Shown: positions 11,080 to 18,130 of the stretch, piece by piece
Layout: every line of letters begins with the position of its first letter
Position numbering within the stretch: position 1 is the first letter of the stretch
From: Singulisphaera sp. GP187
Lineage (GTDB): Bacteria > Planctomycetota > UBA1135 > UBA2386
DNA: 35,673 bases
Direction of reading: 5' to 3'
Assembly: GCA_945871815.1 (NCBI GenBank)
Contig: CAMBXM010000020.1
Coordinates: 1-35,673 of the forward strand
Notes under the pieces: generated by a model
What the model saw: the letters and a program-made list of their open reading frames with translations, nothing else
What the model was told of the DNA's origin: nothing
The model's database searches: none
Made by a program: the position numbers and the translations under genes

Positions 11080-11762
11080 CCCGCTGGATCCTGGTGGCCG
11101 AGGACGAGCCTCTGCTTGGCGAGATGCTGGTCGACAACCTGCAGCTCGAGTCCTACCACGCCGAACTCGTGCGCACCGGCCCCGACGCTCTGCTACGCAT
11201 GGAGAAGGGTGGGATCGACCTGCTGCTCCTCGACGTGATGCTGCCAGGCTGCGACGGCTTCACGGTGCTGCACCGATTGCGCAAGCGGGGCGACACCACC
11301 CCAGTCCTGATCCTCAGCGCTCGCAGCGCGGATCGGGACCGCATCAAGGGCCTCGAACTCGAGGCCGACGACTACCTCACGAAGCCGTTCAACCTGCGTG
11401 AGTTGCTGCTCCGGGTTGATGCGCTGTTGCGCCGGACGCGCGCGCCGAGCCCTGGTACCGACACCCTGAGCTTTGGTGGCAACCGAATCGACTTCCGCAC
11501 CATGCGCGCCAAGACCTTTGCTGGCGAAGAGGTTGAGCTGACCACCACCGAAGCCCGGCTGCTCAAACTGCTGGCGGCCCACGCCGGCACCGTCGTCAGC
11601 CGCAAGATCGTTGTCGAGCACCTGTTCGGCAGCACCGCGCCACTGACGGTACGCACGCTCGACAACATCGTGCTCCGGCTGCGCAAGCTGTTCGAACGGG
11701 CGCCGTCCGAGCCGACGCATCTGCAAACCCTGCGGGGTCTCGGATTCCGCTTCGACGAGTGA
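11076..11762 (+). CDS. OmpR/PhoB-family response regulator
   Basis: A 228-residue DNA-binding regulator that should be phosphorylated by the kinase immediately upstream. Its receiver domain (about 4-115) has the acidic pair E9-D10, phospho-acceptor Asp53 in LLLLDVMLPG, Ser81 at the switch position and Lys103 in TKPF. A winged-helix domain occupies about 130-228, ending in TLRGLGFRFDE, typical of the family. The GTG start overlaps the kinase stop by 4 nt. Target genes cannot be told from sequence; the neighbouring secreted-protein genes are candidates. No unusual residues were seen. Confidence 0.95.
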   Translation: MTRWILVAEDEPLLGEMLVDNLQLESYHAELVRTGPDALLRMEKGGIDLLLLDVMLPGCDGFTVLHRLRKRGDTTPVLILSARSADRDRIKGLELEADDYLTKPFNLRELLLRVDALLRRTRAPSPGTDTLSFGGNRIDFRTMRAKTFAGEEVELTTTEARLLKLLAAHAGTVVSRKIVVEHLFGSTAPLTVRTLDNIVLRLRKLFERAPSEPTHLQTLRGLGFRFDE

Positions 11763-11910
11763 CGGCTGCATGGCGGCGCCATGCCCCGCCACAGCCGCCC
11801 GACAGGTTGCGCCGACAACCGTCCACGTGGCGCGCCTTCCAGCCCACCCCTGCGCGACGCCACAACCCGAGCATTGCCCCGACCCGGCGGCTAGAACAAC
11901 GCCCACTCTC

Positions 11911-12921
11911 ATGATTCCGAACCACGCATCGTCGTTCTTCCCCTGCTTCCTGCTGCTCGCCCCGCTCGCGGCCCAGGACGCAATCCAGCTCCAGAGCCCA
12001 ACGACCGGCAAGGTCGCATTCGTGCAGCGCGCGAAGCAGGCGCAGAACATCGACGCCGGTGGCCAGCAGATGGAAGCCAACCAGGAGCTGACCCACCACT
12101 ACACGGTCGAGGTCACCAAAGTCGCGGAGGACGGCAAGCGCACCTTCACCGTCACGATTGATCGCGTGAATGGCTCGATCGATGTCCCGATGGCGGGCAC
12201 CATCGCCTTCGACTCGGCGAGCAAGGAGACCGAAAGCGAGGGCGAGGGCGACGACGGCGCAATGGGCGGCATGGGCATGCCGAGCGGCGCGACGATGACC
12301 GCCGGCCTCAAGGAGATTGCGGGCAAACAGTTCACGGCCACGGTCGGTGCCGACGGCACGATCCACGGCACTGCCGGCTTCGACGAAGCGCGGAAGGCTG
12401 CGGAGAAGAAGCTCGGCATGGCCGGCCAGTTCTTGAACAGCGCCATGAGCGAACGCTCTCTGCAGAACCTCGTCCGCGGCGCCATTGGCCACTTGCCGAC
12501 CGCAGCTGTTGCGCCCGGCGCGACGTGGGAGACCAAGATCGAGGCGGGCACCGGCATCACGACGGAGCAGTCGCTGAAACTGACGCTGGTGAAGGCCGAC
12601 GCTGACGCGGCCGAGATCAGCTACAGCGGCTCGGTGGCAAAGAAGGAAGGCGGCGGGCGCGGCCCGATGGCCGACGCCACGGTCGAGAACGGCAAGGTCT
12701 CGGGCGTTGCCATCATCTCGCGCAAGGACGGCTTTGCGATGAGCCTGAAGTCGACCTCGAGCATGACGCTGCTGACCGAGAACGAGATGGTCGGCGAAAT
12801 GTCGATCGAGATGAAACTCTCGACCGAGGTCATGCGCGCGGACGACGCCGCGAAGACCGAGGCGGCGAAGACGGCCCTGCCCGCGAAGAGCGAGCCGGCG
12901 AAACCTGCCACCGGCAAGTGA
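11911..12921 (+). CDS. Secreted protein, DUF6263-like
   Basis: A 336-residue exported protein with a signal peptide ending near LAAQD (about residue 20). The body alternates beta-strand-like segments (THHYTVEVTKV, RTFTVTIDRVNG, WETKIEAGTGITTEQ). An acidic Gly/Met-rich loop (EGEGDDGAMGGMGM) lies near residue 112, and a Lys/Ala-rich tail (AAKTEAAKTALPAKSEPAK) ends the protein. Layout and strand pattern resemble the DUF6263 family, whose function is unknown; I made this match from memory and it is tentative. The ATG at 11911 was chosen over longer readings because the signal peptide starts there. It lies 148 bp after the response regulator, so it may be transcribed with it or from its own promoter. 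Confidence 0.7.
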   Translation: MIPNHASSFFPCFLLLAPLAAQDAIQLQSPTTGKVAFVQRAKQAQNIDAGGQQMEANQELTHHYTVEVTKVAEDGKRTFTVTIDRVNGSIDVPMAGTIAFDSASKETESEGEGDDGAMGGMGMPSGATMTAGLKEIAGKQFTATVGADGTIHGTAGFDEARKAAEKKLGMAGQFLNSAMSERSLQNLVRGAIGHLPTAAVAPGATWETKIEAGTGITTEQSLKLTLVKADADAAEISYSGSVAKKEGGGRGPMADATVENGKVSGVAIISRKDGFAMSLKSTSSMTLLTENEMVGEMSIEMKLSTEVMRADDAAKTEAAKTALPAKSEPAKPATGK

Positions 12922-12922
12922 G

Positions 12923-12974
12923 GACGAGGTGAGGCGCCGCGATTGCCGGCGCGTCCCGAACGCCAGTCCTCGTC
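12923..12974. terminator. Nested inverted repeats between convergent genes, possible bidirectional terminator
   Basis: An inner stem GCGCCG/CGGCGC (12934-12939 with 12947-12952) sits inside an outer pairing GACGAGG/CCTCGTC (12923-12929 with 12968-12974). It occupies the whole gap between two convergent genes. There is no T-run, so intrinsic termination is uncertain. Confidence 0.4.
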
Positions 12975-14283
12975 AGAACGCGCGGACTGGCAGCACGTTG
13001 GTAACCGCCAAGGGCAGCGTGAAGTTGGCGAGGTCGAAGCTCACGGCCTGCAACCAGATCGAGGTCCCCGATGGCAATCCGGACGGTCCGGTGAGGTTGG
13101 TGAGCCACTGGCCGCTCGCGTCCGCGATCCCGGTGGCCACTTCGCCGTAGGCGCTGAAGTTGTTGCCGATCCCGAGCGAGACGATGCCGCTCGCGATACT
13201 CGGCGAGTTGTTGAACGCCGCGAGCAAGAGGATCTGCCGCCCATTGCTCGAGTAGACACGGAACGGGATCGAGAACTGTGAGTTGAGGACCGGCGGTCCT
13301 TCGAGTTGGGGCGGATCGAGACCGGTCACCTGAACGACAACCGGTTGACTGAGGCCCGCGCCGCTCTCGACCGAGATCGGTGCCGGACCGATTGCTGGCA
13401 GCAGCGGCAACGTCACCCGCAGCTGTGTTGGCGACAGCACTTGGTAGCTTGCGGCCGCGCCGCGGAACAGCACGCGCGAAGCCTCATCGAAGCGCTCGCC
13501 GGTCAGCGTGATCGCCGACGCTCGATAGCTCGTGACAGAACTCGGGGTCGCAGAAACAATCAGCGGCGGCACCAGCGATCCATAGGTCCGACGCAACACC
13601 TCGACGTCACCTGGACTCAGCTGCAGCCGTTGCCCGATCGACGCCTGCTGCGACTGATTGGGCGGCAAGACGATCATCGTCGGCGAGCCGTTGCTCGAAG
13701 CCTCGGTCGCACCAAAGTGCATCACCGAACCGAAGTCGTAGGGCAGGTTGTAGGTCGAGCCCAAGGGCACCACCGCGAACTCGACCGCGCGCGCAGGATC
13801 GACGTTCGCCGCCTGAATCTGCACAAACGTGTCGCGATCGGGGCGCTGATGTTCATGCCAGAAGCCGAGCACGTGCATCAGCGCGTGGACCACCTCGAAG
13901 GTCGCGTTCCAGTTCGCGAGGTAGAGCACCTGCAGGCCGCCTTGCCTGCCGATTGGCGACGAGTTGATCGTGGCGTCGCGGACCAGCACGTAGTCGGGCT
14001 CGGTCGTGCGCAGCACGAAGCGGACGCGGGTACGCGTGGTGATCTCCAGCATCGCCGACTGCAGGCTCACCGCCATCGCCGGCGACACCGTGGGATGCAG
14101 CGTGAATGGCACGACGCCGCCAACCCACGCCTGCCCACCAAAGAGGCGCGCTTGCGACGACGAGCCCACAGCAGCGACGCACCCTACGGTCGGTCGCCCC
14201 AGGACTTCGGGAGTGAGTTGCGGTGCCTGCGCGGCGATGGCGCCGATCAGCGAAAGGGCGCAGAGGAGCGAAGGTGGGTGCAT
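12973..14283 (-). CDS. Astacin-fold (M12A) protein with substituted catalytic residues, plus IPT/TIG domain
   Basis: A 436-residue exported protein with a signal peptide (1-19). An astacin-like domain (about 50-215) contains HALMHVLGFWHEH. The three zinc-binding histidines (H133, H137, H143) and the family tail RPDRD are kept, but the catalytic Glu of HExxH is Ala134 (codon GCG at 13882-13884). The Met-turn reads SVMHF, so the Tyr that normally follows MH is Phe190 (codon TTT at 13714-13716). Both changes predict little or no peptidase activity while zinc binding stays possible. An IPT/TIG immunoglobulin-like domain follows (about 218-300), then a C-terminal beta-rich region seen in other exported planctomycete proteins. 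It may act as a binding protein or decoy. The fold assignment is firm; the loss of activity is inference. Confidence 0.88.
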   Translation of the reverse strand: MHPPSLLCALSLIGAIAAQAPQLTPEVLGRPTVGCVAAVGSSSQARLFGGQAWVGGVVPFTLHPTVSPAMAVSLQSAMLEITTRTRVRFVLRTTEPDYVLVRDATINSSPIGRQGGLQVLYLANWNATFEVVHALMHVLGFWHEHQRPDRDTFVQIQAANVDPARAVEFAVVPLGSTYNLPYDFGSVMHFGATEASSNGSPTMIVLPPNQSQQASIGQRLQLSPGDVEVLRRTYGSLVPPLIVSATPSSVTSYRASAITLTGERFDEASRVLFRGAAASYQVLSPTQLRVTLPLLPAIGPAPISVESGAGLSQPVVVQVTGLDPPQLEGPPVLNSQFSIPFRVYSSNGRQILLLAAFNNSPSIASGIVSLGIGNNFSAYGEVATGIADASGQWLTNLTGPSGLPSGTSIWLQAVSFDLANFTLPLAVTNVLPVRAF

Positions 14284-14370
14284 GGGGCGAGGCGCGAGGC
14301 GTGGCGATTCTCGCTCGGGCAGCCCGAACCAGGAAGCCCCAGATGCAGCGAGCCCAGCTCGCCACGGTGG

Positions 14371-14850
14371 TCAGCGGCGCGGTCGGAACAGGCGATCGAC
14401 GAACTTGCTGTCCCGGTGCCGGTCGGCGACGTGGTGGGCGCGCCGCATCGCCTCGGCGATCGGCAGCAGCACGGAACCTTCGGGCACCGGTAGCCAGAGC
14501 GCCTGGCCGTGGTTCTCGGCGATGGCACGATCAAACTCGGCCGTATCGGCAGCCCGTTCGAGTCGATCGAGCAGCGCTTGGTCCAGCAGCACGGCGCCTG
14601 CGGGCGCACACTGCTCAGACTTGCCAAACAGCGTGTCGATGCTCACGCGGAACAACTGACTGAGACCGAGAAGGTCCTCGCCCGTCGGAAATCGGGAGCC
14701 GTTCTCCCACCGCGATACGGCCGACTCGTGCACCTGCAGCGCTTGCGCGACCTGTTCCTGGGTCAGTCCTTGCCGCGCGCGCAGCTCGCGCAGCCGGGTG
14801 GACAAGATTCTTGCCAGCGGCCGCGAGGGATTGGACTCAGGCTCGACCAT
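14371..14850 (-). CDS. XRE-family helix-turn-helix transcriptional regulator
   Basis: A 159-residue cytoplasmic DNA-binding protein. The N-terminal half (about 17-76) is a Cro/C1-type HTH: LRARQGLTQEQVAQALQVHE followed by SAVSRWENGSRFP. The C-terminal half (about 85-159) is helical and Arg/His-rich, matches nothing I know, and may bind a ligand or mediate dimerisation. It lies 87 bp upstream of the astacin-fold gene on the same strand and diverges from a sigma-like gene; inverted TGACG repeats in the shared 146-bp region are a plausible operator. TAGAAT, a good -10 hexamer, ends 9 nt before its ATG and there is no Shine-Dalgarno sequence. Confidence 0.88.
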   Translation of the reverse strand: MVEPESNPSRPLARILSTRLRELRARQGLTQEQVAQALQVHESAVSRWENGSRFPTGEDLLGLSQLFRVSIDTLFGKSEQCAPAGAVLLDQALLDRLERAADTAEFDRAIAENHGQALWLPVPEGSVLLPIAEAMRRAHHVADRHRDSKFVDRLFRPRR

Positions 14851-14859
14851 GAGTGGCGC

Positions 14860-14865
14860 ATTCTA
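14860..14865 (-). promoter_or_regulatory. Candidate -10 hexamer (TAGAAT) of the XRE gene
   Basis: TAGAAT matches five of six bases of TATAAT and ends 9 nt before the ATG at 14850. The message would begin at or within a few bases of the start codon. Confidence 0.45.
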
Positions 14866-14964
14866 GAGAGCAGTGGGCGCCAGGTTGCCCAGGGTGGGGA
14901 AAGTTCTTTGGCGAAGGCGGCACCGCCAGCCCCCGCCAGTTTTCTGCACTCGCGGCAAAGTTCC

Positions 14965-14990
14965 ACGTCACCAAACTTGACGTATCGTCA
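14965..14990. promoter_or_regulatory. Inverted TGACG repeats overlapping a start region (candidate operator)
   Basis: ACGTCA (14965-14970), TGACG (14978-14982) and CGTCA (14986-14990) form two overlapping inverted repeats that share the middle half-site. The inner palindrome TGACGTATCGTCA covers the -10 hexamer of the sigma-like gene, so a bound protein would block it. The divergent XRE regulator is the obvious candidate binder; this is inference. Confidence 0.45.
14983..14988 (+). promoter_or_regulatory. Candidate -10 hexamer (TATCGT) of the sigma-like gene
   Basis: TATCGT ends 8 nt before the ATG at 14997. It fits the leaderless pattern in this window and lies inside the inverted repeat described at 14965-14990. 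Confidence 0.4.
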
Positions 14991-14996
14991 TTTTTC

Positions 14997-15569
14997 ATGC
15001 CGAATCCTCACCTCCTCGCCACGGACCTACCCATGCACCTTCAGGACCTCACCCACGATCCCCTCGCCGTACTCCGGCTCGCTTGCCGCGCCGCCCGCGG
15101 CGTCGCCAACAACCGACTGGTCGCGGAGGAAGCCGGCGAACTGGCGATGCACCGATTCCAGCTGGCCGTCATTGCCGGGCGGATCCCGGAGCGGCCCGAG
15201 GCCTGGATCCGCACCGTCGCCCGCCGCATCGCTTGCCAAATCCTGCGCGGCGGCTGGTCTCGCACGCTGCCGCTCCTGTCCGAGGAAGAGGTCGCCGATC
15301 CTGGCCCCCGCCGACGTCGTTTCACTGGCGAACGGCTCCGCTGCGCATTGCGATCGACGCTGACCCCGCGCCAGCGTGAAGCGCTCGACGCGGCCCTCTC
15401 GTGCCGGACCACGCGCGAAGCAGCGCGCACCTGCGGGATGGAGCCGCGCGACTTTCGCCGCTACCTCGCCGTCATCTCGCGGCGGGCGCGAACCCGCTTT
15501 CATACCGACGGTGGAGAGGCCGACCGAAGCGACGCCGGCTCCCGCGTTGGCAGTCCGCCCGAGGCGTAA
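14997..15569 (+). CDS. Sigma-70-like (ECF-type) transcription factor, divergent member
   Basis: A 190-residue protein with the layout of a small sigma factor. A helical N-terminal part ends in PEAWIRTVARRIACQILRGG, which resembles the end of region 2 (PWLRRIARN..ID.LR). A C-terminal part, LTPRQREALDAALSCRTTRE followed by AARTCGMEPRDFRRYLAVI, resembles the region 4 helix-turn-helix. Region 2.4 is poorly conserved, so it could instead be a sigma-like DNA-binding protein. The ATG at 14997 was chosen because TATCGT lies 8 nt upstream; an ATG at 15033 is an alternative and would put the inverted repeat further upstream. It diverges from the XRE regulator. No anti-sigma gene is adjacent. Confidence 0.6.
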   Translation: MPNPHLLATDLPMHLQDLTHDPLAVLRLACRAARGVANNRLVAEEAGELAMHRFQLAVIAGRIPERPEAWIRTVARRIACQILRGGWSRTLPLLSEEEVADPGPRRRRFTGERLRCALRSTLTPRQREALDAALSCRTTREAARTCGMEPRDFRRYLAVISRRARTRFHTDGGEADRSDAGSRVGSPPEA

Positions 15570-15651
15570 GCCTGCCGCTCAGCTGGCCTGCGTGCATGGC
15601 CGAGCCGTGGTGGCCGCGGGGGACGGAGCAGACTCGCCGCGGGATCTCGAG

Positions 15652-15686
15652 CTGCCGCGGCGAATCGGCGCCGCACGCCGCGGTAG
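15652..15686 (+). terminator. Strong GC-rich hairpin downstream of the sigma-like gene
   Basis: CTGCCGCGGCG (15652-15662) pairs with CGCCGCGGTAG (15676-15686) over 11 bp with one G-T mismatch and a 13-nt loop. It lies 82 bp after the sigma-like gene and before the next gene on the same strand. There is no T-tract, so the terminator role is only possible. Confidence 0.35.
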
Positions 15687-15731
15687 TCGGGGCCAACCGC
15701 AGCCGCTGGCGCATTGAGAAACCTCTTCTAG

Positions 15732-15737
15732 TAGCCT
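15732..15737 (+). promoter_or_regulatory. Candidate -10 hexamer (TAGCCT) of the DUF1080-parvulin gene
   Basis: TAGCCT ends 7 nt before the ATG at 15745, with no Shine-Dalgarno sequence between. It is a member of the TANNNT set. Confidence 0.35.
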
Positions 15738-15744
15738 GTCGCGA

Positions 15745-17097
15745 ATGCGTCGAACGCTGCTCTCCGCCGTCGTACTCACGTCCCTCTTCACCGCCACGGC
15801 GCTCGCCCAGGATTCGAAGGCAGCGCAGTCCCCAGGCTACACCGACACGCCGATGTTGCCCGATGGCAAGTGGCGCGTGCACGACTCCGCGCGTCCGCAT
15901 CCTGCGGTCGCCGAGCCCGGCCCAGCAAGCGGGCCCGTGCCAGCGCCCAAGGACGCACTCGTGCTGTTCGACGGCACGGACTTGCAGCATTGGAAGAGCA
16001 ACGACGGCGACGCCAAATGGAGCGTTGCCGACGGCTGCATGACCATCAACGGCACGGGAGACCTCCGCACCGTCCGCGAGTTCGGCGACTGCCAACTGCA
16101 CGTCGAATGGGCGTCTCCCGTCGAAGTTCAGGGCGAGTCGCAAGGCCGCGGCAACAGTGGCGTGTTCTTCTTCGAGCGCTACGAAGTCCAGATCCTCGAC
16201 TCCTACGGCAACGTCACCTACGCCGACGGCCAGGCCGGCTCGCTTTACGGCCAGCAACCGCCACTGGTCAACGCCTGCCGCAAGCCTGGTGAGTGGCAGA
16301 CCTACGACATCGTCTTTCGCGCGCCGACGTTCGGCCCCGAAGGTGGCCTCCTCACACCCGCGCGGGTGACGCTGTTCCACAACGGCGTATTGGCTCATCT
16401 CGACCGCCCGTTGTGGGGAGCCACCGCACACCGTTCGCTGCCGAGCTACAAGGCCCACGAATCCAAAGGCCCGATCCGCCTTCAGGATCACGGCAACCCG
16501 GTCCGCTTCCGCAACCTCTGGATCCGCGAACTCGACCTCTCGAGCACCCCCGCAGCCCCGTCGACAATCGCTAGAGCCAAGGGCAAGGCCATGGGTGGCT
16601 CCAACGAGGGTGCCGAGCCATCGAAGGGCGGCAAGGTAGCCGGCGGCGCCGAGCCGGACGGCGGCAGCGCCAGCGCTCGCGTCAACCCGGACCCGCTCGG
16701 GAACACCGACGGCAAACGCGACATGGACAGCGATATCGCGGCGTTGATGCAGCAGCCCGAGCTGGCTGACACCAACATCACCGTGCAGCACGTGCTGATC
16801 GCATTTCAGGGAGCGCCGCGCATCAGCGGCGTGACGCGCACCAAGGACGAGGCCAAGGTCCTGGCGGCGAAGGTCTGGGCCCGCGCGCTCAGTGGCGAGG
16901 ACTTCGCGGCGCTCATGAAGGCACATAGCAATGACGCCGGCGGCGGTGAGTACCCGATGACCAAGCAAGGGCGCGCCAGCATGGTGAAGGGCTTCGGGGA
17001 CGTCGGCTTCCGACTGAAGGTTGGCGAGATTGGCGTGGCACCCTGGGACGCCACTGCCTCCCCGTATGGCTGGCACATCATCAAGCGCGTGAAGTGA
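15745..17097 (+). CDS. Secreted DUF1080 (3-keto-disaccharide hydrolase-like) protein fused to a PpiC-type parvulin domain
   Basis: A 450-residue exported two-domain protein. A signal peptide ends at ALAQ (22). Residues 70-265 form a DUF1080 domain with the usual landmarks LFDGTDLQHW, GRGNSGVFF, YEVQILDSYG and GPIRLQDHG; the family is a concanavalin-like beta-sandwich linked to sugar hydrolysis. A low-complexity Gly/Ala/Pro/Lys linker spans 266-340. Residues 344-450 form a parvulin peptidyl-prolyl isomerase domain: VQHVLIAFQG, a helix DEAKVLAAKVWARALSGEDF, AHSNDAGGGEY, FGFDVGF-like FGDVGFRLKVGEIG, and YGWHIIKR at the end. It is one uninterrupted frame, so this is a real fusion rather than a misassembly artefact within the gene. 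Such a pairing is unusual to my knowledge. It may help fold or dock other exported enzymes. Confidence 0.9.
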   Translation: MRRTLLSAVVLTSLFTATALAQDSKAAQSPGYTDTPMLPDGKWRVHDSARPHPAVAEPGPASGPVPAPKDALVLFDGTDLQHWKSNDGDAKWSVADGCMTINGTGDLRTVREFGDCQLHVEWASPVEVQGESQGRGNSGVFFFERYEVQILDSYGNVTYADGQAGSLYGQQPPLVNACRKPGEWQTYDIVFRAPTFGPEGGLLTPARVTLFHNGVLAHLDRPLWGATAHRSLPSYKAHESKGPIRLQDHGNPVRFRNLWIRELDLSSTPAAPSTIARAKGKAMGGSNEGAEPSKGGKVAGGAEPDGGSASARVNPDPLGNTDGKRDMDSDIAALMQQPELADTNITVQHVLIAFQGAPRISGVTRTKDEAKVLAAKVWARALSGEDFAALMKAHSNDAGGGEYPMTKQGRASMVKGFGDVGFRLKVGEIGVAPWDATASPYGWHIIKRVK

Positions 17098-17106
17098 TCC
17101 GCGCGG

Positions 17107-17219
17107 CCCCCGCTGGCAGCGCCGGTCTCCCCCCGCTGGCAGCGCCGGTCTCCCCCCGCTGGCAGCGCCGGTCTCCTCCCGCTGGCAGCGCCGGTCTGCT
17201 TCAGCCTGGCAGCGCCGGC
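17107..17219. repeat. Tandem 23-bp repeat, about five units
   Basis: The core GCTGGCAGCGCCGG starts at 17112, 17135, 17158 and 17181 (period 23) and again, with its first base changed, at 17205. Units are joined by TCTCC-type spacers with small changes. The array fills the gap between two convergent genes, and the fifth unit lies inside the last codons (LPALPG) of the gene on the minus strand. Contiguous units and the absence of unique spacers rule out CRISPR. Confidence 0.92.
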
Positions 17220-17860
17220 AACGCAAGCTGACCCGTCGTGAGCCAGCGTTGGACCCGAAGTAACTCCTCGTGGTCGGGCACGTGAACGTGCGCCGGAATG
17301 CGCCGTAGACGCGCGTCCTCGCGCCGAAACGGCGGCGGCGGGTCCTGCGCCCACAGTGCGGCAGTCGCACGCGGCCCCGCGGCGAGGAACACCTGTTCTG
17401 GCTCCCCGAGTTCCTCCTGCCACTCGACCAGTCGGCCGTTCACGTCGGCGAGTAGCAGCAGCCAGTTCTGCAACCGCAACCGCGAACCGTAGCGCGACTT
17501 GCCGCGGGTGCGAAGGTGCGTCGTTTGGGCCCTGCCGTTGCCGCGGACCACGTAGCGCTTCTGCGCCTTGTGCCGCACCAAGAGCCCTTCGTCCCACCAT
17601 CCCATTGCCATCGCGCCGGCCTGCAGGAGCACGATGCAGTAGCTGCGAAACTGCAGCGACAGGCGCGAACGGTAGGTCTCGATGGGCTCGTGCGCATGCG
17701 GCGGCCGCAGCAAGAACGGTAGCACGAGCCTAGCCGCGTGGTCCTTGGTCCCGAACCCACGTCCGCGGGCGTCGGCGACGGCGGTCGGAAACGCGGCGCC
17801 AAAGTCCGCGAGTTGCTCGTCGGTGTCCAGAAGCAGAAAGCGCGTCACGGCAGGCACCAT
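17201..17860 (-). CDS. Bacterial Vms1/ANKZF1-like release factor (VLRF1 family)
   Basis: A 219-residue protein of the eRF1-like superfamily. In eukaryotes Vms1 and ANKZF1 cut the peptidyl-tRNA bond on stalled 60S subunits. Here residues 99-112 (AQKRYVVRGNGRAQ) match the ANKZF1 core (RYTVRAKRGTAQ), with Gln112 at the catalytic glutamine of the GxxQ motif. The segment after it keeps the family order: an Arg-rich helix (SRLRLQNWLLLLADVNGRL), a strand VFLAAGPRA, a PFRREDARLRRIP stretch equivalent to APLQRGDPRLWDIP, and a last helix HEELLRVQRWLTTG. Zinc-finger and ankyrin parts of the eukaryotic proteins are absent, as in other bacterial members. The ATG at 17860 is the only good start; no Shine-Dalgarno sequence is visible. 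A ribosome-rescue role is inferred. Confidence 0.8.
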   Translation of the reverse strand: MVPAVTRFLLLDTDEQLADFGAAFPTAVADARGRGFGTKDHAARLVLPFLLRPPHAHEPIETYRSRLSLQFRSYCIVLLQAGAMAMGWWDEGLLVRHKAQKRYVVRGNGRAQTTHLRTRGKSRYGSRLRLQNWLLLLADVNGRLVEWQEELGEPEQVFLAAGPRATAALWAQDPPPPFRREDARLRRIPAHVHVPDHEELLRVQRWLTTGQLALPALPG

Positions 17861-18116
17861 GACGAAGTCGTGCGTGCGGCGCAACGATGGGCTGACACTG
17901 GATCGCCGAGGGCCTCGGCCGGCAGAGGCACGCGTTGGCTGCGATGCTCGCGCCACTACCGGTTGGCCCGTCACTGCGCGATCAGCGCTCGGGACGCGCG
18001 GCGCAACGCCCAGAAGCCGCGGCCTTCGCGACCTCGACAGCGCGCCCCTGGCTGCGGCCTGCCGACGAATCGCCCCGGACGGCGTGACGCGTCGTGGTCG
18101 CTCGCCGGGCACGCGG

Positions 18117-18122
18117 TATCCT
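18117..18122 (+). promoter_or_regulatory. Candidate -10 hexamer (TATCCT) of the ferredoxin-NADP reductase gene
   Basis: TATCCT ends 8 nt before the ATG at 18131, in the 270-bp gap between divergent genes. No Shine-Dalgarno sequence or clear -35 box was seen. The rest of that gap shows no gene. Confidence 0.4.
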
Positions 18123-18130
18123 CCGCCAGC

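Noticed and set aside
14371..14850. XRE-ImmA/IrrE-type regulator-peptidase pair with the astacin-fold gene
   Set aside because: The peptidase-like partner has a secretion signal, belongs to the astacin fold and lacks the catalytic Glu, so it cannot act like cytoplasmic ImmA.
17107..17219. CRISPR array
   Set aside because: Units are contiguous with a 23-bp period and no unique spacers, and no cas gene is nearby.
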